45,636 nt of DNA from an uncultured Alteromonadaceae bacterium (GCA_938085045.1 CALKGI010000103.1:1-45636), one strand, 5' to 3'. Numbered from the stretch's first letter, positions 25,744 through 35,071 are shown. Numbers and translations are program-made. Notes: generated by a model from the letters alone, not told the origin.

Positions 25744-25911
25744 TCAATGAAAGCAAGAGGACCAGTATTTACTAGTGCATAAGTAAGTTAACGGGTCACC
25801 CATTAGAGTTTTCCTGTCAAATAGATATGTGTAACCCTCAAGCTCTTTATTTTTTAAAATTCGTTTTAGCGAGCCAATATGTTCTGATCTGTAAAATAAA
25901 GTGCAAAACAT
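25744..25911 (-). CDS. 55-aa protein of unknown function beside the IS66 insertion
   Basis: A short gene supported by a strong ribosome-binding site, AAGGAG (25918-25923), seven bases before the ATG. The product begins MFCTLFYRSEHIGSLKRILK and contains DRKTLMGDPLTY. Its stop codon TGA lies within the first three bases of the IS66 target duplication (25744-25746), so the insertion did not change the protein. It follows the leucine-rich-repeat gene by 81 bp on the same strand and could be its partner. No family recognised. It could instead be the start of a formerly longer gene, but the stop is also present in the reconstructed pre-insertion sequence. Confidence 0.5.
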   Translation of the reverse strand: MFCTLFYRSEHIGSLKRILKNKELEGYTYLFDRKTLMGDPLTYLCTSKYWSSCFH

Positions 25912-25992
25912 GGGATACTCCTTCTCGCGAAGCGAATTTCGTCTCAGCGAAACCCTTAGGTGTGGCGGTTTATTAGGGTAATTATTAATGAA

Positions 25993-28900
25993 TCATCGTT
26001 TTTCAAAGCCGGTCACCTTTTCCAAAGACTTTAACGATGCTGGCAATTCACCAAGCGGGTTCAGGCCTAAATAAAGCTCCGATAGTTTTGTTAATTTCAC
26101 CATGCTGGCGGGTAAGGTGGTGAGTTTATTCCTCGTCAAATCAAGTTGTTGTAACAGGCTAAGTCGGGTAATGCTATCGGGCAACAAGGTGAGTTTATTC
26201 CGCCACAATCTAAGCTGTTGCAACTGATTAAGCTGGCCAATGCTGAGAGGCAAGCTGGTTAGTTTATTGTAGTTCAAATAAAGGGCTTGCAACTGACTAA
26301 GCTGGGTAATACTGTCGGGCAAGGTGGTGAGTTTGTTCATCGACAAATCAAGCTCTTGCAACTGACTGAGCTGGGCAATGCTGTCAGGCAAGGTGGTAAG
26401 TTTATTCCACGACAAATCAAGTCGTTGTAACTGGCTAAGTAGGGTAATGCTGTCGGGCAAGGTGGTAAGTTCATTGGCGCTCCAATCAAGTTTTTGCAAC
26501 TGTTTAAGCTGACCAATACTGTCGGGCAAGGTGGTGAGCTTATTGCCACTCAAACCAAGTGTTTGCAACTGGCTAAGCTGGCCAATGCTGGCAGGTAAGG
26601 TGGTGAGTAGATTGCTGTTCAAATTAAGTTTTTGCAACTGGCTAAACTGGCCCATGCTGGCGGGCAAGGTAGTGAGACGATTACGGTTTAAATTAAATTT
26701 CTGCAACTGGCTAAGTTGGGCAATGCTGTCGGGCAAGCTGATGAGTTTATTGTTCGCCAAATCAAGTACGAGTAACTGGGTAAGCTGGCCAATGCTGTCA
26801 GGTAAGGTGATGAGTTTATTGCCGCTCAAACCAAGTTGTTGCAACTGGGTAAGCTGGCCAATGCTGTCGGGCAAGGTGATGAGTTTATTGTCGCTCAAAC
26901 CAAGCATTTGCAATTGGCTAAGCTGGCCAATGCCGTCGGGCAAGGTGGGGATCTTATTGCTGTTCAAATTAAGGTTTTGCAACTGGTTAAGCTGGACAAT
27001 GCTGTCGGGCAAGGTCGTGAGTTCATTATCGGTCAAAAAAAACTTTTGTAACTGGCTAAGCTGGCCAATGCTGTTGGGCAAGGTCGTGAGTCGATTTTCG
27101 AACAAAATTAGTTCTTGCAACTGGCTAAGCTGGCTGATGCTGTCGGGTAAAGTTGTAAGCTTATTGCTGCTCAAACGAAGGCTTTGCAACTGGCTAATCT
27201 GGCCAATACTGCCGGGCAAGATGGTTAATGCTATACCACTCAAATCAAGTTGTTGTAACTGTCTAAGTCGGGTAATGCTATAGGGCAAGGCGATGTGTTT
27301 GTTCCACGATACATTAAGTTGTTGTAACTGGCTCAGTTGGCCAATGCTGTCGGGTAAGGTACGTAAATTATTGGCTGCTAAATCAAGTTGTTGCAACCTA
27401 CTAAGTTGGCCAATGCTGTGGGGCAAGGTGGTGAGTTGATTGCCCTGCAAAGAAAGTTCTTGCAACTGGTTAAGCTGGCCAATGCTGTCGGGCAAGGTGG
27501 TGAGCCTGATGACTATCAAATAAAGTCTTTGCAACTGGTTGAGTCGGGTAATGCTAGCGGGCAAGGTGGTGAATTGATTGTAGCTCAAATCAAGTTGTTC
27601 TAGCTGACTAAGCTGGCCAATGCTGTCGGGCAAGATGGTGAGTTTATTATGGTACAAATTAAGCTGTTGTAACTTGCTAAGTTGGCCAATGCTGTCGGGC
27701 AAAATGGCGAGTTTATTGTAGCTCAAATCAAGTTTTTGCAATTGGCTAAGCTGGCCAATGCTATTGGGCAACGTGGTGAGTTTATTGTTGTCCAAATCAA
27801 GTTGTTCTAGCTGGCTAAGCTGGCCAATGCTGTCGGGCAAAATGGTGAGTTTATTACCACTCAAGACAAGTTTTTGTAATTGTGGTAAATGCATAAGTAG
27901 TAGTGCTAATTGTTCGGAAGTGAGTCGATTTTCGGCTAAATTAATGGTCTTGAGTTGGCTTAACCCCAGCAGTTGCGAGGGTAATCGGGTTAGTTCTAGC
28001 TGGCTTAAATCAATGTTGTCACTTTGACTGACGGCGGTAACACTGATCAGTCGCGCAGCCAGCCGCTGTAATTCTATGTCACCATCCTGGTCGTTTGATG
28101 TTTGATGCAGTGTCTGCCAGTCCGATTCTGCAAAGGGAATATTATCTATTGCTTGACTTAACTCACCAAAGTATAGGAAGCCTTGCATGTCAGCGGGTAT
28201 GGCTATTTTGGTGTTAAAGCGTTTACAGTTGCTTTGCTGGTAAATTGCAACATTGGCCGCAACGGTATTGTTATCAGTAATGCACAGTTCGATTGGGCTG
28301 TGGTTGAATATAACTTGAGGATTCAGTTGGTGGGCAAAACGCAAGTCGACACCTACTAATGGGGTGTGATGAAATTGACTATAACTAAAGTCAGCCCCCA
28401 TCAAATTTGCTAATTTCAGCTTGCTGCGAGTAAATAAACTACCATTGAGGTTAGCCTGAACGAAACTGCTGTAAGCCAGTTCTGCGCCGAGAATTTTTGC
28501 GTGTCGCAAGCTGGCCAAAGTGAAGTCAACCCCGTTTGCGATGGTATAGGATAAGTTACTGTAATCTAACGTGGTTTTGAGCAGTTGACTGCCCCGTTGC
28601 ACTTGAGTGTGAGTTAAGTCTGCATAAGCCAAATTGGCCAGGGTGAAGTCACCGGCTAAGCTGCTGCCACTAAGATTGGCTCCTTGTAATTTTGTGCCGC
28701 TAAAGTCTAGATTGCAGACGACTACATCGCTTAGATTCATAAGATTGAGGTTACGTTTGCTCAAGTCGATTTTTTGATAGTGCAAACCGAGCTGGCATTG
28801 GGTAATTTCTCTCAGCTCGCTCAAATCCGCATTTTCTGGGATAAGGTTTGGTGGTGCGTTGTCAGGTTCCGTAGTCATTTGCTGATTAAGGGTTAATTTG

Positions 28901-29772
28901 GCAACATTAAGATGTGGAACCAATGTGACCAAGATCGGCTGATTAAGCCAAGATTTAAGCTTTTGAGGTTTATAAAGTGCTATACCTAATAATGCTGTAC
29001 GGGCTAAAAGCAGGAGGATAAAAGCAAGTATGATGGCGCGAACTTGCGTTGTTTTTACCACTTGCCAGAATCGTTTAGCTGTACTCAAATGGCGAGTATT
29101 TGCTGTGGTGTTTTTTTGCCAATGGTTACTGCTTATCCCCGGCCAATAGTGAAATTGCAGCGCTACATTAGCTATCACGCATCCTAAGTGCCAACAGCTT
29201 AATGCCAGGTTTTGATAATCACACATTCGCCAAAATATAATCGACAATAACAACAGTGGCAACCATGAATATAACAGACTAATAATGCCGTTAAGCAGCA
29301 AGTAATCAAGGTTGTGTGAATGCTGGTGTTGTTCAGGATTGCTGCGCCGGTAACTGTGGGTGGCCCAAATATTGTAAAGATAGGCTCTTAGTCGATGATA
29401 ATGGTTGTCATGATCATTATCTGGATGGCACAGCCAAGCGCTGAGTTTACTGCGGTGGGTTTTAAGATTGAACAACAGGTTAAAATTAAGTATCAACACC
29501 ACCAGTGGTGCCATGATATAAAAACTGAGTAAAGGTAATGCGAAACCGAATAGGCTTGAGGCCGGTTGTTGGTCAATTAACAGCAGGTTGATGTTGCTGG
29601 TGCCACTAATGGTGATAATGATATAAACCGCAAGCAGTAAAAAGGTGATGAGAAAGTTACGATTTTTATCGCTGGAATCATCCAATGAAGCCTGCATGGC
29701 GCTAAAGTCGTTTTCCAGCAAGGTTTGGTGATGTTCTTGTGGCTGATTCGTGTTGTGTTCGTCTGTTAACAT
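25993..29772 (-). CDS. Membrane protein with pentapeptide and leucine-rich repeats
   Basis: A protein of about 1259 aa. Hydrophobic segments near residues 35-55, 75-95, 150-200 and 250-275 place the N-terminus in the membrane. Pentapeptide repeats of the A(D/N)Lxx type follow (about residues 330-480; for example LQGANLSGSSLAGDFTLANL). The rest is about 27 leucine-rich repeats of 23 residues, consensus LPDSIGQLSQLQxLxLxxNK. The start is uncertain: I chose ATG 29772 with AAGAG upstream; ATG 29793 and TTG 29841 are in frame. The family is not assigned. LRR domains usually bind proteins, so ligand or phage-protein recognition with a membrane effector is conceivable next to the NACHT gene. The repeats make it prone to expansion and contraction. 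Confidence 0.82.
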   Translation of the reverse strand: MLTDEHNTNQPQEHHQTLLENDFSAMQASLDDSSDKNRNFLITFLLLAVYIIITISGTSNINLLLIDQQPASSLFGFALPLLSFYIMAPLVVLILNFNLLFNLKTHRSKLSAWLCHPDNDHDNHYHRLRAYLYNIWATHSYRRSNPEQHQHSHNLDYLLLNGIISLLYSWLPLLLLSIIFWRMCDYQNLALSCWHLGCVIANVALQFHYWPGISSNHWQKNTTANTRHLSTAKRFWQVVKTTQVRAIILAFILLLLARTALLGIALYKPQKLKSWLNQPILVTLVPHLNVAKLTLNQQMTTEPDNAPPNLIPENADLSELREITQCQLGLHYQKIDLSKRNLNLMNLSDVVVCNLDFSGTKLQGANLSGSSLAGDFTLANLAYADLTHTQVQRGSQLLKTTLDYSNLSYTIANGVDFTLASLRHAKILGAELAYSSFVQANLNGSLFTRSKLKLANLMGADFSYSQFHHTPLVGVDLRFAHQLNPQVIFNHSPIELCITDNNTVAANVAIYQQSNCKRFNTKIAIPADMQGFLYFGELSQAIDNIPFAESDWQTLHQTSNDQDGDIELQRLAARLISVTAVSQSDNIDLSQLELTRLPSQLLGLSQLKTINLAENRLTSEQLALLLMHLPQLQKLVLSGNKLTILPDSIGQLSQLEQLDLDNNKLTTLPNSIGQLSQLQKLDLSYNKLAILPDSIGQLSKLQQLNLYHNKLTILPDSIGQLSQLEQLDLSYNQFTTLPASITRLNQLQRLYLIVIRLTTLPDSIGQLNQLQELSLQGNQLTTLPHSIGQLSRLQQLDLAANNLRTLPDSIGQLSQLQQLNVSWNKHIALPYSITRLRQLQQLDLSGIALTILPGSIGQISQLQSLRLSSNKLTTLPDSISQLSQLQELILFENRLTTLPNSIGQLSQLQKFFLTDNELTTLPDSIVQLNQLQNLNLNSNKIPTLPDGIGQLSQLQMLGLSDNKLITLPDSIGQLTQLQQLGLSGNKLITLPDSIGQLTQLLVLDLANNKLISLPDSIAQLSQLQKFNLNRNRLTTLPASMGQFSQLQKLNLNSNLLTTLPASIGQLSQLQTLGLSGNKLTTLPDSIGQLKQLQKLDWSANELTTLPDSITLLSQLQRLDLSWNKLTTLPDSIAQLSQLQELDLSMNKLTTLPDSITQLSQLQALYLNYNKLTSLPLSIGQLNQLQQLRLWRNKLTLLPDSITRLSLLQQLDLTRNKLTTLPASMVKLTKLSELYLGLNPLGELPASLKSLEKVTGFEKR
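26000..27900. repeat. Tandem 69-bp coding repeat array of the LRR region
   Basis: The LRR-coding DNA shows a 69-bp period (23 codons). The plus strand repeatedly reads CTGGCCAATGCTGTCGGGCA with few changes, more than 20 times. The high similarity between units, including third positions, points to recent duplication or gene conversion within the array. It is a coding repeat, not a CRISPR: units abut without distinct spacers and keep one reading frame. Confidence 0.85.
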
Positions 29773-30038
29773 AGCGTGAATCTCTTTTGTCATTTTAGTC
29801 AGTCTAGCTACAAGTGTGATTTTAGACAAAGCTTGGGGCAAAAGTACTGCATGGGTGATACTTTAGTAGAAAGCCAAGGGGTCTTTTATTTGATAATTAA
29901 AACGATTCAAAAAAGACAAAAGCCACTGATGTGTTATGACTTCAACGATGAGGTTTTTCCAGCCCTGCTATTAGGTTACTAAGTTTACGATCAAATTAAC
30001 GGTCTGCGTTAAGCGTCACTCTTAATTGGTCACTTATA

Positions 30039-33000
30039 TCAGTAACGGTGGAAAAAATTTTCTGTGATAAAGTAAGTGATCCGCCTCCAAATCGGTACTG
30101 GACCAAAACGTTGCTTTGTAGCAGCAAGCGCTTCTTTCGTCCCCATTCTATTAAGAGTGAGGTAAGCCTCAAGTCTGATGTCTCCAACTGGATCTTGCAG
30201 TGCTTTGGCAAGTGCAGGTATTGCTAGAGGTTCTTTAAGCCTATTTATTGACCATAATGCATCAAGACGTTCTCTCATACCTCCTTTTTGCAAAGCATGA
30301 GTCAATGTTGCTAATCCAGTTTTGTCATTCATTAAGCCTATGATGATAATACCGTTTTGCCGCGCTTTTTCATTTTTTGAATTCCTTATTAGTGAGTGTA
30401 TTTCTTGAAGTAAAAATTTACTGCCTAAAATGACTTTTATCAGGTTTTCAATGCAATTATGTGTCGGAATTTCTTTTTGAACCCCATTTTCGAACTCAAG
30501 AAAATCAGTGCGACTTATTTCTGTCAAACAGATATTGGTTACTGCCTTTTGTACATCCTCGTCTATATCAAATAATACTGGATCAATTAATCTCAGGAAA
30601 TCCTTTATCTCCCGATTCCTAGTCCCCTCTACAGCACATTTTCTTATATTCGGTTCTTTATCCTTAATAGCTACCTCTATGTATGGTATGACAGCTGGTG
30701 AAGCAATCCTGCCCAAACCTGATACAGAAGCAGATCGTATGGTCACATCGCCATCTTTAAGTAACTCAGCAAGAGCGTCAATAGCAGCTTCCCCTTGGAA
30801 TCCCAAGCTAATGATTGCTTCATGCCGACGGCTTATGTCATTTCCATGCAACTTTGATTGTAAGTTGATCAATGCAAAATAGTCGCGCAGCATACGGTGT
30901 GAGAACTCAAGTTCCAGTGGGAGTTGTTTTATCAAAAGAGCCTGTCCGCAGAATTTTGCAAAATGATTTGAGTTCATAGCCAAAACGCCATTGAAAAAGA
31001 ATAAAAGTCGCAGTATTGGACTCAAAATGTATTTATCACTAATATCGCTGCAGAATTTGGCTATAGACTGAATATAACGTTCAAAAACAGCAGGTGTATT
31101 AGTGTTGTTTGTTACTAATAATAAAGTTATATAACCAAATGACACGGTAAAAACCATAGCACCAGGATAGCCGAATATAAATCCACCGAGAATAAAAGGC
31201 AGGGATGCCAAGCTGAGTGAAAGTAATGGCTTTTGAGGATGACTTAAAAATGCTACCGAAGCAGCAAATATGACTACTATCAAATCCCATGCCAAGGGGA
31301 TCATCGAAGTACCAATCGCTAACAATCCAATAAATGATACCTGAAATGTAAGCACAAACATAACCCAAGGGAAAGTGAAATGTTTCTTTGTCAGTATGAT
31401 GACAGTACTCGCCAAGTGAATCACTGTAAGTAACGTGGCCAAAATAGACCAAGGTAGCGAAAAATCGTAAATGATAAATTGAGCTAACATAAACAAACTA
31501 AAAACCACATACGTGCCTATTGGAAAGCAGCCAATTTTTTTTAGAAATAGAGTGCCAAATGTCATACACAATATAATGGTCGCCACGGAAAACAGTCCGA
31601 CATTGGCGGGCAGGAAAAGCGCTAACGAATTTGCAAACATTCCCGAAACGGCAGCAAACCATAGTGGGAATAGTATCCATGAATAAAGGTTAAACACATC
31701 GGATATAACTTCATCGTTTGGTCTAAATTTGGAGAAACGCAGAATAGTTCCACTTTTAACCACGGAAAGGAATATGCTGCATATTCCTACCACTACGGCC
31801 ATAGCCAAACCACCTTCACCTGCCAATATATTAAATGACATAGGGTGGAAAACCGAGCCAGCAAATAGAGTACCAACAAACAAGAGCAAACCTCTTGTTA
31901 ACGCGAGATTCCACCATACAGAAGATTGCAGATCGTGATCAATATCCTTATTAAAAAAATTAAATAGTTGAGACATCGATAAAGTTGTTTGCATACGAAC
32001 ACTCATTCTGACTGCAAGCCAACCAAGGTATTTTTTTACCTTTAGGGGTGAATAACGATACTTCTTAATCGGCACGTCATTGTCAGTGCTTTCATCATAC
32101 GGTATCCCGCAGTCGCGACGTGCACTGCGTTGTAACATTTTGTCCACGTACAACTCCAGCAGTTGATGACGGCGCTCGGTCAATGATATGTCTTGAGGTA
32201 CCAACGCAGGCACAGAATTGCCATATGCCAATGTCATCATACAAAGCGTGAGTGGTGTTTTAGCCATTTGCTTCAGCGCTTTATCATTTGGGATTGCAAC
32301 CTTTAAGCCAGAGGCATGCGCGGCATCAAGATAATGGTCAATTTGTTCAGATGTTAGTGGTTGCAGTGTAATTGCCCCATTAAGTTGCAGTCGGGTTTCT
32401 TGTCTATCTTGAAGTGACAAGTATTCATTAACACGACTGCAAACTATCACTGCGACATCTGGGTGATCCAGAAGATATGTTTGATTGAGCATATTGGCAA
32501 ACTTAACACGGTAAATGTCCTTTACTTCATCCAGACCATCAAGTAAAGGAGCTACTTTTCCTCCACTAACCCATTGATGAGCTATTTTTAGGGATATTCC
32601 AGGGTAGCTTGCTAATTCGTTAACAAACCAATCTTCCAAACACAAGTTGCCTTCCTCATTATTAGGGCGTAACATTTTATGTATTAGGTTGCGGGTTTTA
32701 AATTTGAGCTTGGTCAAACTCAACAATAACGGAACGGGTTGCAACGGATCTGAAATTGCTTTATTTATCATCTGTTCAGCGATGTGAAGTAATGTCGTTG
32801 TTTTGCCAGCTCCCGGCTCGCCAAGTAATAGAATACGGTTATTGCTTTTTGTTAGTGCATCTCCAATACAATCAAAGACGCTCGCGGTACTTGTGTCCTT
32901 ATAAACCCATGGAAAATGTGTTGCCATTGGTGCGTCTTCAATATCGAGATCTATGAACCTTGCACAGTGCATTGAGGCTTTTATTCTGTTTGTAATATCT

Positions 33001-33524
33001 GCTTTAATATATTGAAGATAGCGTGTTCGTACCATTTGTTCTTTTATGGACGATTGAGATAGTGATTGAGTTGAGGTGTTTAGGTGCTGGTTGTCTATCA
33101 TCAGTTGATCTGCTGTCGGTTCTTTGCGATCGTACTTTACCTTGTAATCCAAATAAGCCAGAACAGCTATACAGCCAAACGCGCCCAAAAGAGATGTTGT
33201 ACTAGAGGATAAACCATGAACAGTGCGAGCCAATTCTTGGGATTCTTCACAAAAAGCAAGGCACACAACAGCAGTCCAATTTACAACACCAAGTCCGAGT
33301 ATCCAAGCAGTAATCACGGTTGCTAAACGGCGGTACCATGTTCGCAAAAACCAACAATATACAATTAAGATGAGTAGGCAAAAAAATAGGATAATGAACT
33401 GATAGTCGTCGGCGAGAAGTTGAATAATTGAAGTAGTAGAAGTAATAGAATCGAACTTACCTACAATTAGGAACAAAGTGAGTAGCACAATAACTGCAAT
33501 TAGCCATTGACAAAATTTCAACAA
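30039..33524 (-). CDS. Membrane NACHT-HEAT protein, bacterial NLR-like sensor
   Basis: About 1161 aa. Two or three N-terminal membrane helices are followed by a NACHT NTPase: Walker A LLGEPGAGKTTTLL (about residue 236) and Walker B LLDGLDEVKD (about 305). Next come roughly ten hydrophobic segments (about residues 525-830), then HEAT/PBS-lyase-type repeats (about 890-1150, for example AAIDALAELLKDGDVTIRSA). NACHT proteins of bacteria (bNACHT/Avs-like) detect phage and trigger cell death; here the protein itself would be a membrane effector. No ATG exists before about residue 140. TTG 33524 has AAGGA upstream and is preferred over TTG 33548. Family membership is firm; the defence role is inferred. 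Confidence 0.85.
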   Translation of the reverse strand: MLKFCQWLIAVIVLLTLFLIVGKFDSITSTTSIIQLLADDYQFIILFFCLLILIVYCWFLRTWYRRLATVITAWILGLGVVNWTAVVCLAFCEESQELARTVHGLSSSTTSLLGAFGCIAVLAYLDYKVKYDRKEPTADQLMIDNQHLNTSTQSLSQSSIKEQMVRTRYLQYIKADITNRIKASMHCARFIDLDIEDAPMATHFPWVYKDTSTASVFDCIGDALTKSNNRILLLGEPGAGKTTTLLHIAEQMINKAISDPLQPVPLLLSLTKLKFKTRNLIHKMLRPNNEEGNLCLEDWFVNELASYPGISLKIAHQWVSGGKVAPLLDGLDEVKDIYRVKFANMLNQTYLLDHPDVAVIVCSRVNEYLSLQDRQETRLQLNGAITLQPLTSEQIDHYLDAAHASGLKVAIPNDKALKQMAKTPLTLCMMTLAYGNSVPALVPQDISLTERRHQLLELYVDKMLQRSARRDCGIPYDESTDNDVPIKKYRYSPLKVKKYLGWLAVRMSVRMQTTLSMSQLFNFFNKDIDHDLQSSVWWNLALTRGLLLFVGTLFAGSVFHPMSFNILAGEGGLAMAVVVGICSIFLSVVKSGTILRFSKFRPNDEVISDVFNLYSWILFPLWFAAVSGMFANSLALFLPANVGLFSVATIILCMTFGTLFLKKIGCFPIGTYVVFSLFMLAQFIIYDFSLPWSILATLLTVIHLASTVIILTKKHFTFPWVMFVLTFQVSFIGLLAIGTSMIPLAWDLIVVIFAASVAFLSHPQKPLLSLSLASLPFILGGFIFGYPGAMVFTVSFGYITLLLVTNNTNTPAVFERYIQSIAKFCSDISDKYILSPILRLLFFFNGVLAMNSNHFAKFCGQALLIKQLPLELEFSHRMLRDYFALINLQSKLHGNDISRRHEAIISLGFQGEAAIDALAELLKDGDVTIRSASVSGLGRIASPAVIPYIEVAIKDKEPNIRKCAVEGTRNREIKDFLRLIDPVLFDIDEDVQKAVTNICLTEISRTDFLEFENGVQKEIPTHNCIENLIKVILGSKFLLQEIHSLIRNSKNEKARQNGIIIIGLMNDKTGLATLTHALQKGGMRERLDALWSINRLKEPLAIPALAKALQDPVGDIRLEAYLTLNRMGTKEALAATKQRFGPVPIWRRITYFITENFFHRY

Positions 33525-33548
33525 TGAGAATTCCTTCCAATAATTCAA

Positions 33549-34206
33549 TTGATTGTTTTTGTTGGATCAATAAATAGTAGACTGCAACAGTCGCAATAGC
33601 CATAAATCAGTGGAGCACACACGTGCTAATATTCGGGGTTAGAATATTCGACATGTATTTTTATTCGAGCTAAAAACAGGGGGCACTCACACGCCCAGGG
33701 TCAAAGGATTCAGTTTTCTTGTCTAGATAGAGCTTTTTAGCACACTGAATAATAGAATATTTTCATCGTTATATGCTCACCTAAAAATAATTTCAAAAAC
33801 TAAGGGAGCATTTGGTCAATAATCAACTGTTTTAAACGCATGATTATTGAACAAGTCACTCACCACAAATTTCACAGCTATCTAAAACTGGTAATTATGC
33901 TTTACAAAAATGGTCAAATTCACACCTTGAAAGCTATTTTTAAGCATCAAATTTTGACATAACTGCAAAATCGGCTATTTTTGTAAAGGATCTGATTCAA
34001 TCTTTTGTTTTAAAATTCATTAAATACAGAGGGTTAAACATCATTAACTCACTCACTCGCTGAATTTTATTGAAAAGAATTTTGTTTCAAGGAAAAGACG
34101 GAATAGTGTTATAAATCAACAGCTTATATATAAATTATAGTTAAATCTGATTCAGAGTCAATTTATTCTGGTTCACCAAAACAAGTAACATCGAATTTAA
34201 ACTTGG
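33549..34206. other. Non-coding AT-rich gap with an inverted repeat and copy A of the long repeat
   Basis: No coding sequence was found between the NACHT gene and the PrlF-YhaV operon. TCAATAATCA (33816-33825) and TGATTATTGA (33841-33850) form a perfect 10-bp inverted repeat around a 15-nt loop, a possible terminator or operator. Copy A of the 215-bp element lies at 33889-34100. This gap marks the switch from large defence genes to small toxin-antitoxin cassettes. Confidence 0.6.
33889..34100 (+). repeat. Long intergenic repeat, copy A
   Basis: First of four copies of a roughly 215-bp non-coding element. Landmarks in order: GCTTTACAAAAATGG (33899), ATTTTTGTAAAGG (33977), CTCACTCACTCGCTGAATTT (34049) and AAGAATTTTGTTTCAAGG. 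The first two are inverted copies of CTTTACAAAAAT and can pair across about 65 nt. In-frame stops differ between copies, so it is not a gene. Confidence 0.85.
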
Positions 34207-34235
34207 TTGACATGGTAATGCATCTACATTACCTT
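34207..34235 (+). promoter_or_regulatory. Promoter and operator of the PrlF-YhaV operon
   Basis: TTGACA (34207-34212) is a consensus -35 box, and TACCTT (34230-34235) is a plausible -10 after 17 bp. The perfect inverted repeat GGTAATG/CATTACC (34214-34220 and 34227-34233, 6-bp spacer) sits between the boxes, the expected position for an autorepressing antitoxin of the AbrB/MazE fold. Confidence 0.65.
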
Positions 34236-34268
34236 AAGAGCATGATGCTGAATATGATGGAGAGTATT

Positions 34269-34598
34269 ATGGCTCAACCCATTTTAGTGAGTGAATCAAC
34301 ACTGACTGACCGTTACCAAACCACCATTCCCGATACAGTACGTAAAGCACTGCACTTGAAGAAAAAGGACAAAATTTGCTTTACCATCGCGTCAGATGGC
34401 AATGTTTTGCTTTCTCGTGCCGAGGTAGAAGAAGATGACCCGGTGTTGGGCGAGTTCTTGGCTTTTTTGGCTAATGACATTGCCAAGAATCCTGCACAAA
34501 TGAAACCGCTAACGAGTGATATGAAAGCCAGAGGTGATGCATTAATTAAAGGGGTTGAGTTTGATATAGATAGCCCATTGCTTGATGAGGATGAATAA
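34269..34598 (+). CDS. prlF: Antitoxin PrlF (SohA family)
   Basis: AbrB/MazE-fold antitoxin of the PrlF-YhaV type, 109 aa against 111 in E. coli. The N-terminal swapped-hairpin DNA-binding domain shows ESTLTDRYQTTIPDTVRKAL, and the C-terminus is acidic. It neutralises YhaV and represses the operon. I chose ATG 34269 because GGAG at 34258-34261 is seven bases upstream; earlier in-frame starts (34203, 34257) would lie over the promoter or lack such a site. The toxin gene starts 2 nt after the stop. Confidence 0.9.
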   Translation: MAQPILVSESTLTDRYQTTIPDTVRKALHLKKKDKICFTIASDGNVLLSRAEVEEDDPVLGEFLAFLANDIAKNPAQMKPLTSDMKARGDALIKGVEFDIDSPLLDEDE

Positions 34599-34600
34599 AG

Positions 34601-35071
34601 TTGGCGATTACCCCACAAGTTGTTAATGGATGGACTCTTTATCCTCACCCTTTATTTGCGGCACAGTATGACGCGCTTGCTCAGCGTGTTATGCAACTAA
34701 AAGAAAAAGACCCCATTGATTACATCAAGAAAAATGAATCCAAGCGCTTTGCTGCAATTCACAAGTTAATCTTTGAAGTAATACCCAAAGACCCGACTTT
34801 GTCTGATTATCGGCAGGGCAGCACACTTGGTGATAAATACAAACACTGGTTTCGGGCAAAGTTCTTTCAACAATACAGACTATTTTTTCGTTTCCACAAG
34901 CCGTCGAAAACCATAGTGTACGGCTGGGTCAATGATGAGAAAAATAAACGGGCTTATGGTAGCAAGAATGACGCTTATAGAATCTTTGGTAAAATGTTAA
35001 AAACCGGGCATCCACCGGATGATTGGGATACTTTATTGACTGAAGCGAAAAGGCATTTGAAACAACACTAA
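34601..35071 (+). CDS. yhaV: Toxin YhaV (RelE-like ribonuclease)
   Basis: Ribosome-associated mRNA interferase, 156 aa against 154 in E. coli. Clear family matches: VNGWTLYPHPLF at the start, AKFFQQYRLFFRFH in the core, VYGWVNDEKNKRAYGSKNDAY, and MLKTGHPPDDW near the end. The frame starts at TTG 34601, two bases after prlF, with GAGG upstream; no in-frame ATG is near, so low-level translation by coupling is likely. It appears intact. Confidence 0.92.
   Translation: MAITPQVVNGWTLYPHPLFAAQYDALAQRVMQLKEKDPIDYIKKNESKRFAAIHKLIFEVIPKDPTLSDYRQGSTLGDKYKHWFRAKFFQQYRLFFRFHKPSKTIVYGWVNDEKNKRAYGSKNDAYRIFGKMLKTGHPPDDWDTLLTEAKRHLKQH

Noticed and set aside
26531..27283. 250-codon plus-strand open frame with repeats inside the LRR gene
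   Set aside because: It is the reverse complement of the 69-bp LRR repeat array; periodicity and absence of stops are explained by the real minus-strand gene.
26000..27900. CRISPR array
   Set aside because: Regular repeats are coding LRR units without unique spacers, and no cas genes are present.
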